The notes beneath the pieces were generated by a model. That model searched no databases. It was given only the letters and a program-made list of their open reading frames with translations, and had not been told where the DNA came from. From the NCBI GenBank assembly GCA_022478985.1, contig JAKSZP010009194.1:495770-559769 (forward strand): a DNA stretch of 64,000 nucleotides. Direction: 5' to 3'. Positions 32,190 to 42,833 of this stretch are shown here, piece after piece (position 1 is the first letter of the stretch; each line of letters starts with the position of its first letter). Both the position numbers and the translations under genes were made by a program. This DNA comes from Massospora cicadina (Eukaryota; Entomophthoromycota; Entomophthoromycetes; Entomophthorales; Entomophthoraceae).

Positions 32190-35100
32190 CTCTTCAGTCA
32201 TTATCGAGTTGGTCAAATCTCCAAATAAACAGAATTCCGCTTATTTCATTGTCCCTATGAGAATCATTGTCAGTCCTCATCATGTATCCTTTGAAGCTCT
32301 GGTGGATACCTGAGCAGCGGGGAACTTCATGAGCATCGAGTTGGCACAACAATTAAAATTGGAAATGGATGTGGGCGCCTCAGTAATGGTGGCCTCATCT
32401 ACTTACCAGTCTTCATATGTCATCTGCTGGCCGTTACACTTCTCAATCCACCAATATAACTTCTGCGATTGGTTTTCAGCCATGCCAAACCTGGTATTCC
32501 CAGTGATCTTGGGTGTGGGATGGTGGCGTTAACAACATGTGAAGATTCATTTAGAGTCTAATACATTGTCATTTATCAATGATGATTCAGAGGGAGAGTT
32601 CCTTTTGATCAACACCCTCAAAAAAATACAAGGAACCAGCTCTATCACTACCTTAGTTACTTCCACGGGCATTCCACCCAATTTTCCTGAAAGCTTAATG
32701 CAATACCGGGGAATCTTTGATATGGAAAAAGCGGACTGTCTGCCAAAACATTCCAGGTATGATTGTAGATTTCGAACAACCATGGAATTAGTGAACATCA
32801 ACTGCTCGTTGTATCCTCATACAGCGGAGGAAGAGGTCGCACTCAATACCTGATTTGACGATATGTTGAAAAAAGGCTGGATGTTCAAAGAAACCTCTCC
32901 CGTCGCCTCCCCTATTGTATTTGTAAGAAGATTGGATGGATCACTCTGTCCTTGCATAGATTACAGTCACCTGAACAAAATATCAGTTACAGATCCCTAC
33001 CCATTGCCTTTAGAACAGACAATCAATCAGGCAATTTCCAAATCCCGTGTTTTTTGAAATTGGATCTGGTGAACGCTTTCAATCAAATTTGGGTGATGGA
33101 AGGCCAGGAATGGTTGACCGCAATCCGGATGAGGTGAGGCATTTTTCAATTTCGCGTAATGCTCTTTGGGTTGAAAAATGCTCCTGCTACGTTTCAACAA
33201 ATGGTTGACAACATGTTAGGGGATCTCCAGTTCTTGTGTGCTATTGCATACATCGATGATATCCTTGTCCATTCCCCAACCCCTGAACAACATGATATCA
33301 ACTTGGAAGCGGTGGTGTCCACTCTGCATAAAGCAGGGTTGTTCCTCAAAGCTTCCAAGTGTGAGTTTTATAAGGAAGAGGTTACATTTCTCTGAAACCT
33401 AGTTCTCAAAGAAGGTGTTGCTATCCCTCCCAACAAATTAGATGCAATCTGAGAATGGCCAACTCTGACTACACAGAAGCAACTTCGGAGTTTCTTGGAA
33501 ATATCATCTTTTTGAAAAATTTTCCCCACACTTTCTCAGTTGGCCACCCCGCTCCATCCCCTCACTGGAAAAAATGTACCGTTTTGTTGGACCCCCAAGT
33601 GCCAGCAGGATTTCAAATCAATCAAAGAAGTGTTTGTGTCTCCTACCATTTTGAAACATGCTGATCCCACCAAACTGTATATCATCGCATGTGATGCTTC
33701 ATCAGTAGCGGTGGGCGTGGTGCTGCTTCAGGACCATGACAGTCTTGAACATCCGGGCACTTATTTTTCTCAAAAATTCACTACTATGGAGCAGTCTTAG
33801 GCCATTTACAACAAGGAACTGGCGGCTGTTGCATGGGCTTTAACTCATTGGTGATACCTGTTACAGGGTGCCCATCATGAGCTAACAGTTCGCACAGATC
33901 ACCAGGCTCTCTTGTATTTCCGCAAACCTCAAAAATAGGTGCACCAGCAGGCCTGAACCTATTGGGACCTGTGCAGTTTCAACTTCAAATATGAATTTGT
34001 TAAAGGTGCACTCAATGTCCTCCCCCACTTCCTAAGTCATAGTCCTGCTCACTGTCCTTTGGAATCTGAGGAAGTGGATCTTGTTACCATGATCCCTGCC
34101 ACTCAGATCCTGTCAATCGTTCCCTCTGTTGTTTCCTCCATCATGCTGTCTCCTGATGAACTGTTATTGGCCCAAGCATTGGCCGCTCAAACGGCTTGCC
34201 CTGAGGGCGTGGAGTTGGTCGAGCAGTTGACAAACTCAAGTCCCAAACACTCCCTATATTCCTTAGAAGAGGGGCTCATTTACTTCCATTCTCATGTGTG
34301 GGTTCCCCCCTTTGCATGAAAGTATTCCACGCACACCATGATCCTCCCACAGTTGGACACCCCAGTAACAAGAAATGCATCGATCTGATCAAGCGTACCT
34401 TCAATTGGGAAGGACTGACCAAAGAGGTTCCAGCTTGGATTGCCGATTGTGTTACCTGCGCTAGGGCCAAGTCAGATTGCTCCAGTAAGAATGGCCTCCT
34501 ACACCCTTTACAGCAGGCGGAAGGTCTGTGGACCTCGGTATCCATAGATTTTATCATCAATCTCCCCTGTTCTAATGGGTTCTCAGCGATAATGGTGGTG
34601 GTGATCGCTTTACAAAATTTTCCCTTTTTATCCCTTGCACTCCTGCGATTATGTCAGAAGAAACTGCCCATCTTTTTTATGGCATGTGTTTTTAATGTTC
34701 GGTCTTCCCCAGGAAACTGTTAGTGACTGGGGTACTCAGTTTACTGCACGCTTTTGGAATGAACTTCTATTGATCCTGAAGATAACCTCCTGTCAATCCA
34801 CGGCGTATCACCCCCAGTCTGACAGTCAGACCAAGCGGGTTAATCAAGTCCTCAAACAGTACCTGCGTTGTTATGCCACAGCAGCACATTATACTTGGTC
34901 CAGTGACTTGCCTCTCGCTCAATTTGCATACAATAACGGGATCCACGCATCCACAGGGTTTTCACCATATGAAGCATTGTTGGGCTATAACCCATCATTT
35001 TCAGTCGGGGCATTCTTGCAACCTAAGTTCAAGCTGCCGCGGATCATGCTACTCATATTCGTTCAACTCAAGCCTTGGTACAGGAACACCTCACCAAAGC

Positions 35101-35595
35101 TATCAATGACTATAAGCAATTTGCAGACCGTAAGCGCCTTCCAGGTCACAATTTTATGGTGAGATCTTACATCATGCTTGATACCCATCATTTGCAAATT
35201 CAATATAACTTTCCCGCAAGTCCGCCAGTAAGCATTTGGGCCCTCACTTAGTGGAGCAAGTATTGGGTAATGGGGCATTCCGCCTGAAGCTTCCCGCACA
35301 TTGGAAGCAGCACCCAGTCTTCCATGTTTCCCAATTGTCGTCCTTCAAGGGTGTAATTCCCACAGACCCAGAACCAATTTTCATCAATAGCGAAGAAGAG
35401 GCTGAGGTAGAGGCTATCATGGCATCTCGCAAATCGCAGTGTTCAGTTCAATATCTTGTGGCCTGGAAAGGATACCCGGCCTACAAAAATAGTTGGGTCA
35501 AGGCGCGCAATTGTGTGAATTGCATGGCCCTGGTCAAAGCCTTCCATTCATCCCACCCTGAGGCTTCCTGTCCCTCTCAGAAAATCGTGACAATT
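32190..35595 (+). pseudogene. Pol of B: protease, RT, RNase H, integrase, chromodomain
   Basis: The protease-like segment has VSFEALVDT, a TGA, then AAGNFMS at 32287-32330. RT runs 32860-33440 with KLDLVNAFNQIWVM, LFGLKNAPATFQQM and an intact YIDDILVHS near 33250. RNase H has YIIACDASSVAVGVVLLQ near 33680-33740 and TDHQALLYFRKPQ near 33897. Integrase has CVTCARAKSD (34451-34480), SIDFI (34541), VSDWGTQFTARFWNEL (34720-34770) and SDSQTKRVNQ, where the Lys codon at 34833-34835 replaces the catalytic Glu exactly 35 residues after the Asp. A C-terminal chromodomain, YLVAWKGYPAYKNSWVKARN, lies near 35450-35510. Several stops; inactive. Confidence 0.85.
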
Positions 35596-36559
35596 ATGGC
35601 TATCAAGCTACCTAAAGCACACAAGAATGTGGCTCTGGTGCAATTTCCCAGTGGGGGTGCCATTCCTTTGGAAAAAGGAAAAGGTAATGTAATTCTTGGG
35701 GAACGTCCTTTGGCTCTCGATTGGGCCATCTTCCCATTCCCAAATAAGAAGACACTGAAGAGGATGATGGTACCCCTCATCACTCAGGGTGACCTCGCTC
35801 ACATAGTAGATGAGCGATGGGCAACAGCTCGTCCGCTTTGGATCCCACCCCCAATACCCACACTTACCTCAGCAGAACTGTTGCGGGGAATCAGCAAAAT
35901 CTGTGCCAAGTTTATCAGTTTGAAATCAGTCAGATTTAATTTGGCCGGCAATCTCGGCTGATGCACAAAATTTGAATGGCTGTAAAGGCACAAAGGATGA
36001 GATATTGGCCAGATTACCCAACAGTTACAATTCAATCTCCAGACCAGTTGAACAAATATTGGGTGCTATTGACATAAGTTTGAAGCCCTCAGATAGTAAT
36101 TTGGGCGCTGTGCCCAATATGCTGCTCTTGACTGGATGAACGGTTAAATGACCAAGCGTGGGTGGGTTGGCTGTCCCAAACCCATTCCCAACCAAATGGA
36201 CCCATCCCTATAAGGGATGGCCTTGGGGGATTCCCATCACCCGTCAGGCCAAACGCCATCATGCTAATTGTTGGAAACGCAATCAAGCCCTGGTTTGGAC
36301 ATTTGAGGTTGAACTGACAGAGACTTGGCCTGCCGCAAAATTTTGTGATGTCAGTTCCAAAAGAATAAGCCCCGCATTCCCGAACAATGAGCTGGTCATG
36401 CCAAATTTGTTGGGCCCCAACCCCATCCTGTCATTACCCAACCAACCACTATTTAATCAGTTGCATGGCACTGAGAAAATTGTTGGTCAATTTTCTTACT
36501 TTCCTTTTCCAAAAATTTTACCAAAAAGGAAATTTCTATTTATTTATTTTCCATCTTGA
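35596..36559 (+). pseudogene. ORF3 of B crossing purine tract into 3' LTR
   Basis: From ATG at 35596 the frame reads MAIKLPKAHKNVALVQFPSG, then PLEKGKG encoded by the purine tract itself, then NVILGERPLALDWAIFPFPN at the LTR start and on to SLKSVRFNLAGNL, with the first break near 35955. After a frameshift the continuation is open to 36559 (VPNPFPTKWTHPYKGWPWGI). In B the frame is also joined to the chromodomain frame upstream (open 35236-35961). In A a stop ends pol two bases before the equivalent ATG, suggesting ORF3 is a separate protein. Unknown function; no domain seen. Confidence 0.55.
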
Positions 36560-37063
36560 CCGCATCCCAGATGGCATTTTCCTGGTGGTCCATCACCCCA
36601 CACTCCAGGTGGGCGTTGCCAATTCTTTTGGTCACCATGGCTCCCTCTATCACTAATTGGGCCCAGTGAGTCCGATACTTTTGGTCCTAAAACCCCGCTC
36701 TTGTTAATTTCTGATATCAATACATGGGAATCTTATGGCCCTATATACAACAATGGTAAGAGAGAATCAATCTCCATATTGCCCCTGATGAGTTGGCCGC
36801 TCAAGCCAAGAATCTCGTTGAGACTATCCCAGTAATCCCACCACATGCAGTGTGAACCGCTGAGTTGGGGATGGGTTCAGTGTGGTTTGCTATTGAGATA
36901 CTCCTTACCCTGTTGTTACGCTATCACTTTGTTGTATCACATTTCCTGGCTCCATATCAAGTCGCACAGTTGGCAATGCCCATGGCATTCTGGCTTGCTT
37001 TTTAGGTAATCACACATCCTGACTGGCAGGCCAGTCTAAACTTCTTCTGCCATTTCCATGACA
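35688..37063 (+). repeat. 3' LTR of B
   Basis: 1376 bp, TGTAATTCTTGGGGAACGTC to TTCCATGACA, almost colinear with 29840-31216. It is preceded by the purine tract GGAAAAAGGAAAAGG (35670-35684). At the position of the 5' LTR TGA (30892) it keeps TGG, but it has other stops (near 36750, 36853 and 37003). Confidence 0.95.
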
Positions 37064-37068
37064 ACCAC

Positions 37069-37848
37069 CCAAAGTCCGATGGGCAAACCAAGCGGGTTAA
37101 CCAAATTTTGGAACAGTATTTGTGCTGTTACGCTTCAGCTGCCCAGGATACTTGGGCAGATGACCTTCCTCTCGCCCATTTCGCTTATACCAATGGTACT
37201 CATACCTCTATGGGGGTTTATTCCTATGAGGCAGTGCTAGGTTATAACCCCTCCATTTTGGTTGGTCTGTGTATACGCCCAGAGGTTCCTGCTGCTGCAG
37301 ACCACATTTAGCATATCCGGTTGACCCAGTGCTTGGTACAGGAGCAGCTCTCAAAGGCTATCAATGATTATAAGTGGTTTGTGAATTGCAAAAGGCTTCT
37401 TGGTCATGATATCGCGGTGGGCTCTCATGTCATGTTGGACACCTGCCATCTGTGGATGATGAAACCATCCCGAAAGTTTGCAAGAAAATGTTTGGGTCCC
37501 CACCTAGTGGAGGAAGACTTGGGCAATGGCGCTTTCTGGTTAAAAATGATGGCTCATTGGAAACAGCATTCCGTGTTCCATGGGTCTCTGTTGTCCCCCT
37601 TCAAGGGGATCATCCCTGTGGAACCTGAACCTATTGTGATAGAGGATGCGGAGGAAGCTGAGGTGGAGAACTTCTTGGCATCCTGCAAATCCCAGTGGTC
37701 AGTCCAGTATCTTGTGGCTTGGAAAGGGTATCCAGCCTATGAAAACAGCTGGGTTAAGGCTCATAATTGCTCTAACTGCATGGAGCTAGTTGATGCGTTT
37801 CATGAATCTCACCCCAATGCTCCCCATCCCCCCAAAAGGTCGCAATAG
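37069..37848 (+). pseudogene. Integrase C-terminus and chromodomain of A
   Basis: Continuation of the A integrase after the B insertion: PKSDGQTKRVNQILEQYLCC, with Lys (37090-37092) at the catalytic Glu position as in B, then LPLAHFAYTNGTHTSMGVY. From 37321 a 175-codon open frame covers the barrel and tail (VMLDTCHLWMMKPSRKFARK; LGNGAFWLKMMAHWKQHSVF) and the chromodomain QYLVAWKGYPAYENSWVKAH near 37709-37766, which in related elements targets integration to modified chromatin. The frame ends in TAG at 37846-37848, two bases before the ATG of ORF3. Confidence 0.85.
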
Positions 37849-37850
37849 TC

Positions 37851-38200
37851 ATGGCAATCAAATTACCCAAGGCACACAAAAATGTGGCCCTGGTGCAGTT
37901 TCCTGGCGGTGGTGCCCTTCCTTTGAAAAAGGAAAGGGTAATGTAAGTCTGGGGAACGTCCCCTGTGTGTTGATTGGGCCCTATTCCCATTTCCAAGAAA
38001 AAAGGCTCCAAAGAGGGTGGCTGTTCCCCTCGTCACCCAGGGTGATCTCACCCAAGTGGTAGATGAGCGCTGGGTAACAGCTCTCCATCTTTGGATTACT
38101 CCCCCAGTGCCCACATTCACCTCTCCTGAACTTGTATGCCTGGTCAGGAAAATTGCGCCAAAATTGCTGAAATGAAGTTGATAAGTCCGAAAATGAGTGG
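37851..38200 (+). pseudogene. ORF3 of A, crossing into its 3' LTR
   Basis: ATG at 37851 starts MAIKLPKAHKNVALVQFPGG, matching B. A 1-base loss in the purine tract (37925-37938) and another at the LTR start shift the frame. After these the LTR frame is open and matches the other copies: DWALFPFPRKKAPKRVAVPL, VTQGDLTQVVDERWVTALHL, then PPVPTFTSPELVCLVR. Conserved protein of unknown function. Confidence 0.55.
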
Positions 38201-39096
38201 AAACAAGCCCGATGATTAGGATCCACATAGTTGAAAAGGAATGAAGATTGAACATCGGCCAGAATTGCCAACAGTTTCAATTCAGTCAATACCTTGATCA
38301 TTAAAATTAACCCCCTCCTAGGATTGTTGTGTATGATCCCCAACGCACGGGTAGCAGCATCAAACACCATTGATGATAGTTCTAAGCTCCCTTCAAGCCA
38401 ATCATGTTGTGGCTGATGCAACGCTTTTGACTGAATGAATGGCCCAGCAACTGGGCATGGGCGGGTTGGGCATCTTGAACCTGTTCCCAACTAATTGGGA
38501 CTGCCCCTATATGGGGCGACCTTGAAGGATTCCCATTGTTTGTTGGGATAGATGCTGTCACGCCAACTGCTGGAAATGCAGTTGAGTCTCAGTTTGGGTG
38601 TTTGAGGTTGAACCAACAGCAACTTAGCCTGCCGCCAAATTCTTCAATGTCAGTTCCCAGCGAACTTATTTGCCCCCATTCCCAAATAATTCGCCGGTTA
38701 GGTTGAACTTGAGGGACCCAATCCCGGCTTGTTTCCTCTCCAATTGACCACTATTTAATCAGGCGCATTGCACTGAGAAAATTTGTTGGTCGATTTTTCT
38801 TGCTTAAATTTTCCATTAAAAACCTTCCCCAAAATTTAGTTTTTATATGTTGAAAATTAAACCACCTTTTCTGCTGACACTCTCATACCCCTCAGGGTTA
38901 ATGGCCGTGTTCATCTGGTATTCTATTATGTGCCTGTATGAGATTCTGGTTCACCGACAGTTATTGGTGAAACTCCTTTCCAGTTTTATATCCGTCATAC
39001 CAGCAGCAGTGCCTTTGGCATTCTGGTTTGCTGTTTGGGTGCTCTGCCATCTAGGCTGGCAGACCAGTCTAATTCTTATTTGATGTTTGCCTGACA
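37942..39096 (+). repeat. 3' LTR of A
   Basis: 1155 bp, TGTAAGTCTGGGGAACGTCC to TTTGCCTGACA, partner of 25792-26951. The frame from 38847 stays open for 78 codons over the membrane-like segment (VFIWYSIMCLYEILVHRQLL; AVPLAFWFAVWVL), where the 5' LTR copy has a TGA. Confidence 0.95.
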
Positions 39097-39101
39097 AGAA
39101 G

Positions 39102-41750
39102 GAAAACTTGCTTAATATATTTCTACTGCCAATTCCACTACCACGGCAATTATCCCACATGCACACAGGTCCACAAAGATGATAGCACCATGGCAACTGA
39201 ACCAGCAGAGGTCAAGGCGGAAGTACACCGTTACTACACCAAACTATACCATGACACCCTATATGACCCCAAAAAAATTAAGATTTTATAACACCACTAG
39301 AGTATAATGTGCACCACTGGACTATAACCTCGTAAACCTAATCACACAGGAGGAGCTCTGGGACACAGTCCGCGGTGCACCATGTAGGAAATGCCCAGGG
39401 CACTATGGGATACCCTAAGAATTCTAAAAAAATACTTCAAGCAAATCTCCCCCCTCCTCTTGACATCAATGAACCAGTGCCTGCTGGAGACACGCCTCCT
39501 TCTTGATGGCCAGGACTCCTACGCCATAATCCTGTTTAAGAAGGGTGAAAAACTTGACCTGGCCAACTGACGCCCAATTGCACTCTCTAACACTGATAAA
39601 AAACTACTTAAAAATCTTAACAACCAGATTAGGCACAATAGCCTATAAGGTCCTGCCAACTAATTAATTTGGGTTCATACCAGGGCGCTCATTCTGGACC
39701 AATATACATTCTATCGCCAACATATGTCATTACAAAGCAACTGGAGCCCTGGTATTCCTAGACCAGTAGAAGGCATATGACTGCATTATCTGGCCGTGCC
39801 TGAAGGAATGCCTAAGCGCCTACAAACTCCCACCCAGATTCATAAACCGGGCGGTTCTTCTTATAGAATCCGCATCCATGGCTTTATGCAGCCCTGGCTT
39901 TCTAACTAACAAGATCACATCACAAAGAGGGCTCAAACAGGGGGACCCCCTTAGCCCACTGCTATATAATTTCAGTTTTGACTACTCCTTCACGTCGCTG
40001 ACTCACGCCTCTTGGGCATAACTGCACAAGGCCAGCCAACAGTCAAGATATTAGCCTTTGTGGATGACTGCGTGACAGGTATAGCTAACAAAAATGATGC
40101 CCAACAGCTGGGACGCACCCTAGAGGAATATTCTGTTGTGAGCAACGCATCGCTCAACAAAAGGAAAACGGAAATAATCCTCTTAGGCAAGTACACTAAC
40201 AACTGGGCCACAAAACCCAAACCATATCCTCCCATAAAGGAGAAACTCACTCATCCTACCCTACTCATCAATTCCTACAACCAACCCTGTCCGCCACCTT
40301 GAGATATGGCTGGAAACAGGGGGTATGCCAATGAGACATTTGAGAACAAATACTTCAGCGGGTGTCCAACCATGTCACTTCCATCATGGGAAAATCCCCA
40401 GGACTAACGGGGTGAGTAACAGTTGCCAACTCACTCATCCTTCCGTTGCTGTGGTTCTTTGCACACATAAAATCCTTCTCGCCTACATTCATATCCTCAA
40501 TCTGCACACTTATCCAAGAATGGTTGGTTCCTGGGCCCCAGCCATCTGTATGGGTGGAAACACTCTTCAGCCCATTCTCTAGCGGAGGCATAGGCCTAAT
40601 AGACTTTGAGTTCCATGCCAACTGTATATTGGGCACCTGGACAAAGGAAGTTCTGCCCCAGACCTCCCACAACAATACTGGTCTAGAGAGGCGAGGGCCA
40701 ACTTTTCACAGGTGCTCAAAATATCCAACCCACACAACCCATTCATTTTGCTCACATACCTTGCAAACTGCCCCAATGCAGCGGGCCCACATGGGATTCC
40801 CCCTCACTTTAATCGCCTTCTACGCACCATTTGGAACATGTTGTGACTATCACTCTCACAGGCACTAGTCAAGGAAGGGGAAGGCCCAGAGCTCACTTCA
40901 CGCTAAGGATAAAAGAGGATCACCCCCAGAGGGGCACACACGACATGACCACATTTATCTCAAGAATTGACTAACTAGATTTTTTGGGCATCCCATATAA
41001 TCTCACAACACAGAAGGCAATATGGAGGCTAACGCATCATCCACTCCTCTAGCCAAGGGTAAGAGGTAACACCTGGAGTTGTCCAGAAGAACTTACAAAA
41101 CAGCAAATCTCTCCAACTCTTTATGAAACGTGTGCGGTATATGGAGGGATGGCACCCTGCACTACCGCCTAAAAATGCCCCCATCTAGAGCCAAATGGCG
41201 GGAAGTTGCGCGTCTAGAAAAGAACTCAAGTTAGCCAGGAGCTGTTAATCTTCAGAAGCCTCCGCGTAGTTTAACTTGAATCACTGATACCACCCACACT
41301 CTGCTCCCTGATAGTAGCCAGTGCAATTTGGACAATCCACATCATAACACTGGATTCCTTCAAGGGAACCATGCCCACCATCCGTGGGACAATCAGCAGA
41401 TTTCACCTACACCTACTGGAACACTTTCTAGCATAGCTTTACATATATATGAAGCTGAAGCAACAACAACTTGTTGAATCATAATTCCCAGTATGGTTTC
41501 TGCATATGGACCCCTTCCTCCACACCTGCTTCATAACAGGGGATACCCCTTTTGGAGTAAAGCATTCAGCTCCCCTATACCTGGTGGTACTGCCTGGCAA
41601 CAGCGGTAGCTCGTCTACTCTGGAGTGCCTAAATCTTGCTATACTTCATCTCCCCTATCCCATTACATATATCAGTATTATCCGTCCCCTGGTCAGCTTA
41701 CTTCAGTTAAATAAAATAAACATATCTATTTTATCTTATGTTACTCAAAA
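39102..41750 (+). pseudogene. LINE ORF2, reverse transcriptase and 3' part
   Basis: Non-LTR reverse transcriptase, continuing from 25791. Blocks: FGFIPGRSFWTNIHSIANIC near 39668, GALVFLDQ then KAYD near 39745-39783 (catalytic Asp), QRGLKQGDPLSPLLYNF near 39925-39972, and AFVDDCVTGIANKNDAQQLG near 40050-40110 (the FADD-type box), then VSNASLNKRKTEIILLGKYT. The thumb and C-terminal region include GGIGLIDFEFHANCILGTW near 40575-40635. A cysteine-containing C-terminal stretch lies near 41130. The 3' tail ends in TTAAATAAAATAAAC near 41707-41721. Stops and frameshifts throughout. No other copy of its coding part is in the window. Confidence 0.8.
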
Positions 41751-41759
41751 GACATCAGT

Positions 41760-42800
41760 TATACCTGACATACTCTAGAAAAGGGTGCTGTCATCTTATA
41801 TTTCAAAATTATTTAAAGAAGCATTAAAGATTTTAGCAAAACTTTTTTATACAATAAATTGCTATATAAGCATACGGGAGTTGTGAGAATAAGCCAACGC
41901 ATACAAAAATAAGAAAACGGGTTTTTTATTAAAATGTGGCATTGAGAAAAGTTGTTACTACTATTCACAAAATTTAATTTATGTCAACCATACAAAATGT
42001 TTTAGCCAGTTAAATTGGTGAGATATAGTTTGTTGCAGTGAGTGGTAGTACAGTAGGGCTTTATGATCAGCGTTTAGTGTAAAATGACATCTAAACTTAA
42101 GTAGATGATGACTTAAAGTTATGCAGCCTATAATACAGCATGAACTCATACATATATATAGAATATATTAATCATAAAAAATTTAATTAGTAATTAAATA
42201 AGATACTCTATATAAGTCTCTCCATCTTGAGTTAAAACTGCATTATACTGAATATAGCTAATTTCTATGCATTATTTTCTGATTGAAGGTAAGGTTTCAG
42301 TTTTCACCTAGAAAAAACTGTATAACAAAAACTTTGGGTCCTTGGAAAAGTAGTAATAAATTGTAATTTGTACTAACTGGCTTTAATGATCAAAATTACT
42401 GGAGAGAGGTGAATGAATAGCAATTTTACTTCTTCAGGTTCAGTATATATGCATATCATGGGTTTCAATAATAAATATTATAGCTATGAAAAGAGGTAAA
42501 AAAATATAATTACTACAAAGTATATACAATGCTCTATATCTGTTAAAACTATCTATATACAAGGCTAATTCCCAGGGCTGATGAAGCGCAAAAGTCCTCT
42601 TCATTAAGGATCTTCAATTCTCATCAAGTGAGTGGTCACCCTGAAGCTGCTTCTTTTGATTGACTTTGGGTTTGTTACCCTTCCATTGTGTGAGGACTTC
42701 TGTATGGAAGCCTCTGATGTCAATATGGGGTCACATCTCCTGACAGTCAATAAATATCTTTTTTTAGTTCTTGCATATTTAAAGAGCAAAGGCTCATATT
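41760..42800. other. AT-rich sequence, nothing recognised
   Basis: AT-rich with stops in all frames, like 21823-24985. The right edge may contain the 3' LTR of element E, since the minus strand reads TGTCACAATATGAGCC from 42803 downward just after the Pol end. No partner LTR is available to confirm it. Confidence 0.4.
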
Positions 42801-42833
42801 GTGACAACCCATTTTATTAAGGCAAGTTCAAAC

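Larger units (their letters stand above)
29840..37063 (+). mobile_element. Chromovirus B, complete, inserted in A
   Basis: A 7224-bp element with LTRs at 29840-31216 and 35688-37063, flanked by ACCAC at 29835-29839 and 37064-37068. Order: LTR, gag, protease, RT, RNase H, integrase, chromodomain, purine tract (35670-35684), LTR. The A integrase frame reads straight across if B and one ACCAC are removed, which proves the insertion point. B is the better preserved member of the family but has many stops. Confidence 0.95.
25792..39096 (+). mobile_element. Chromovirus A (Gypsy with chromodomain), split by B
   Basis: LTR element with a 5' LTR at 25792-26951 and a 3' LTR at 37942-39096, flanked by AGAAG at 25787-25791 and 39097-39101. 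It inserted into LINE ORF2, and the LINE reading frame continues across the duplication. Its own integrase is interrupted at 29839 by element B, and integrase coding resumes at 37064-37069. Removing B leaves A about 6.1 kb. The region between LTR and protease is only about 320 bp, compared with about 1 kb in B, so most of gag is missing. Confidence 0.95.

Noticed and set aside
37863..38490. Long antisense open frames (130 and 169 codons) over the A 3' LTR
   Set aside because: They lie opposite the conserved sense frame, and their openness follows from its codon pattern. No homologue was recognised.
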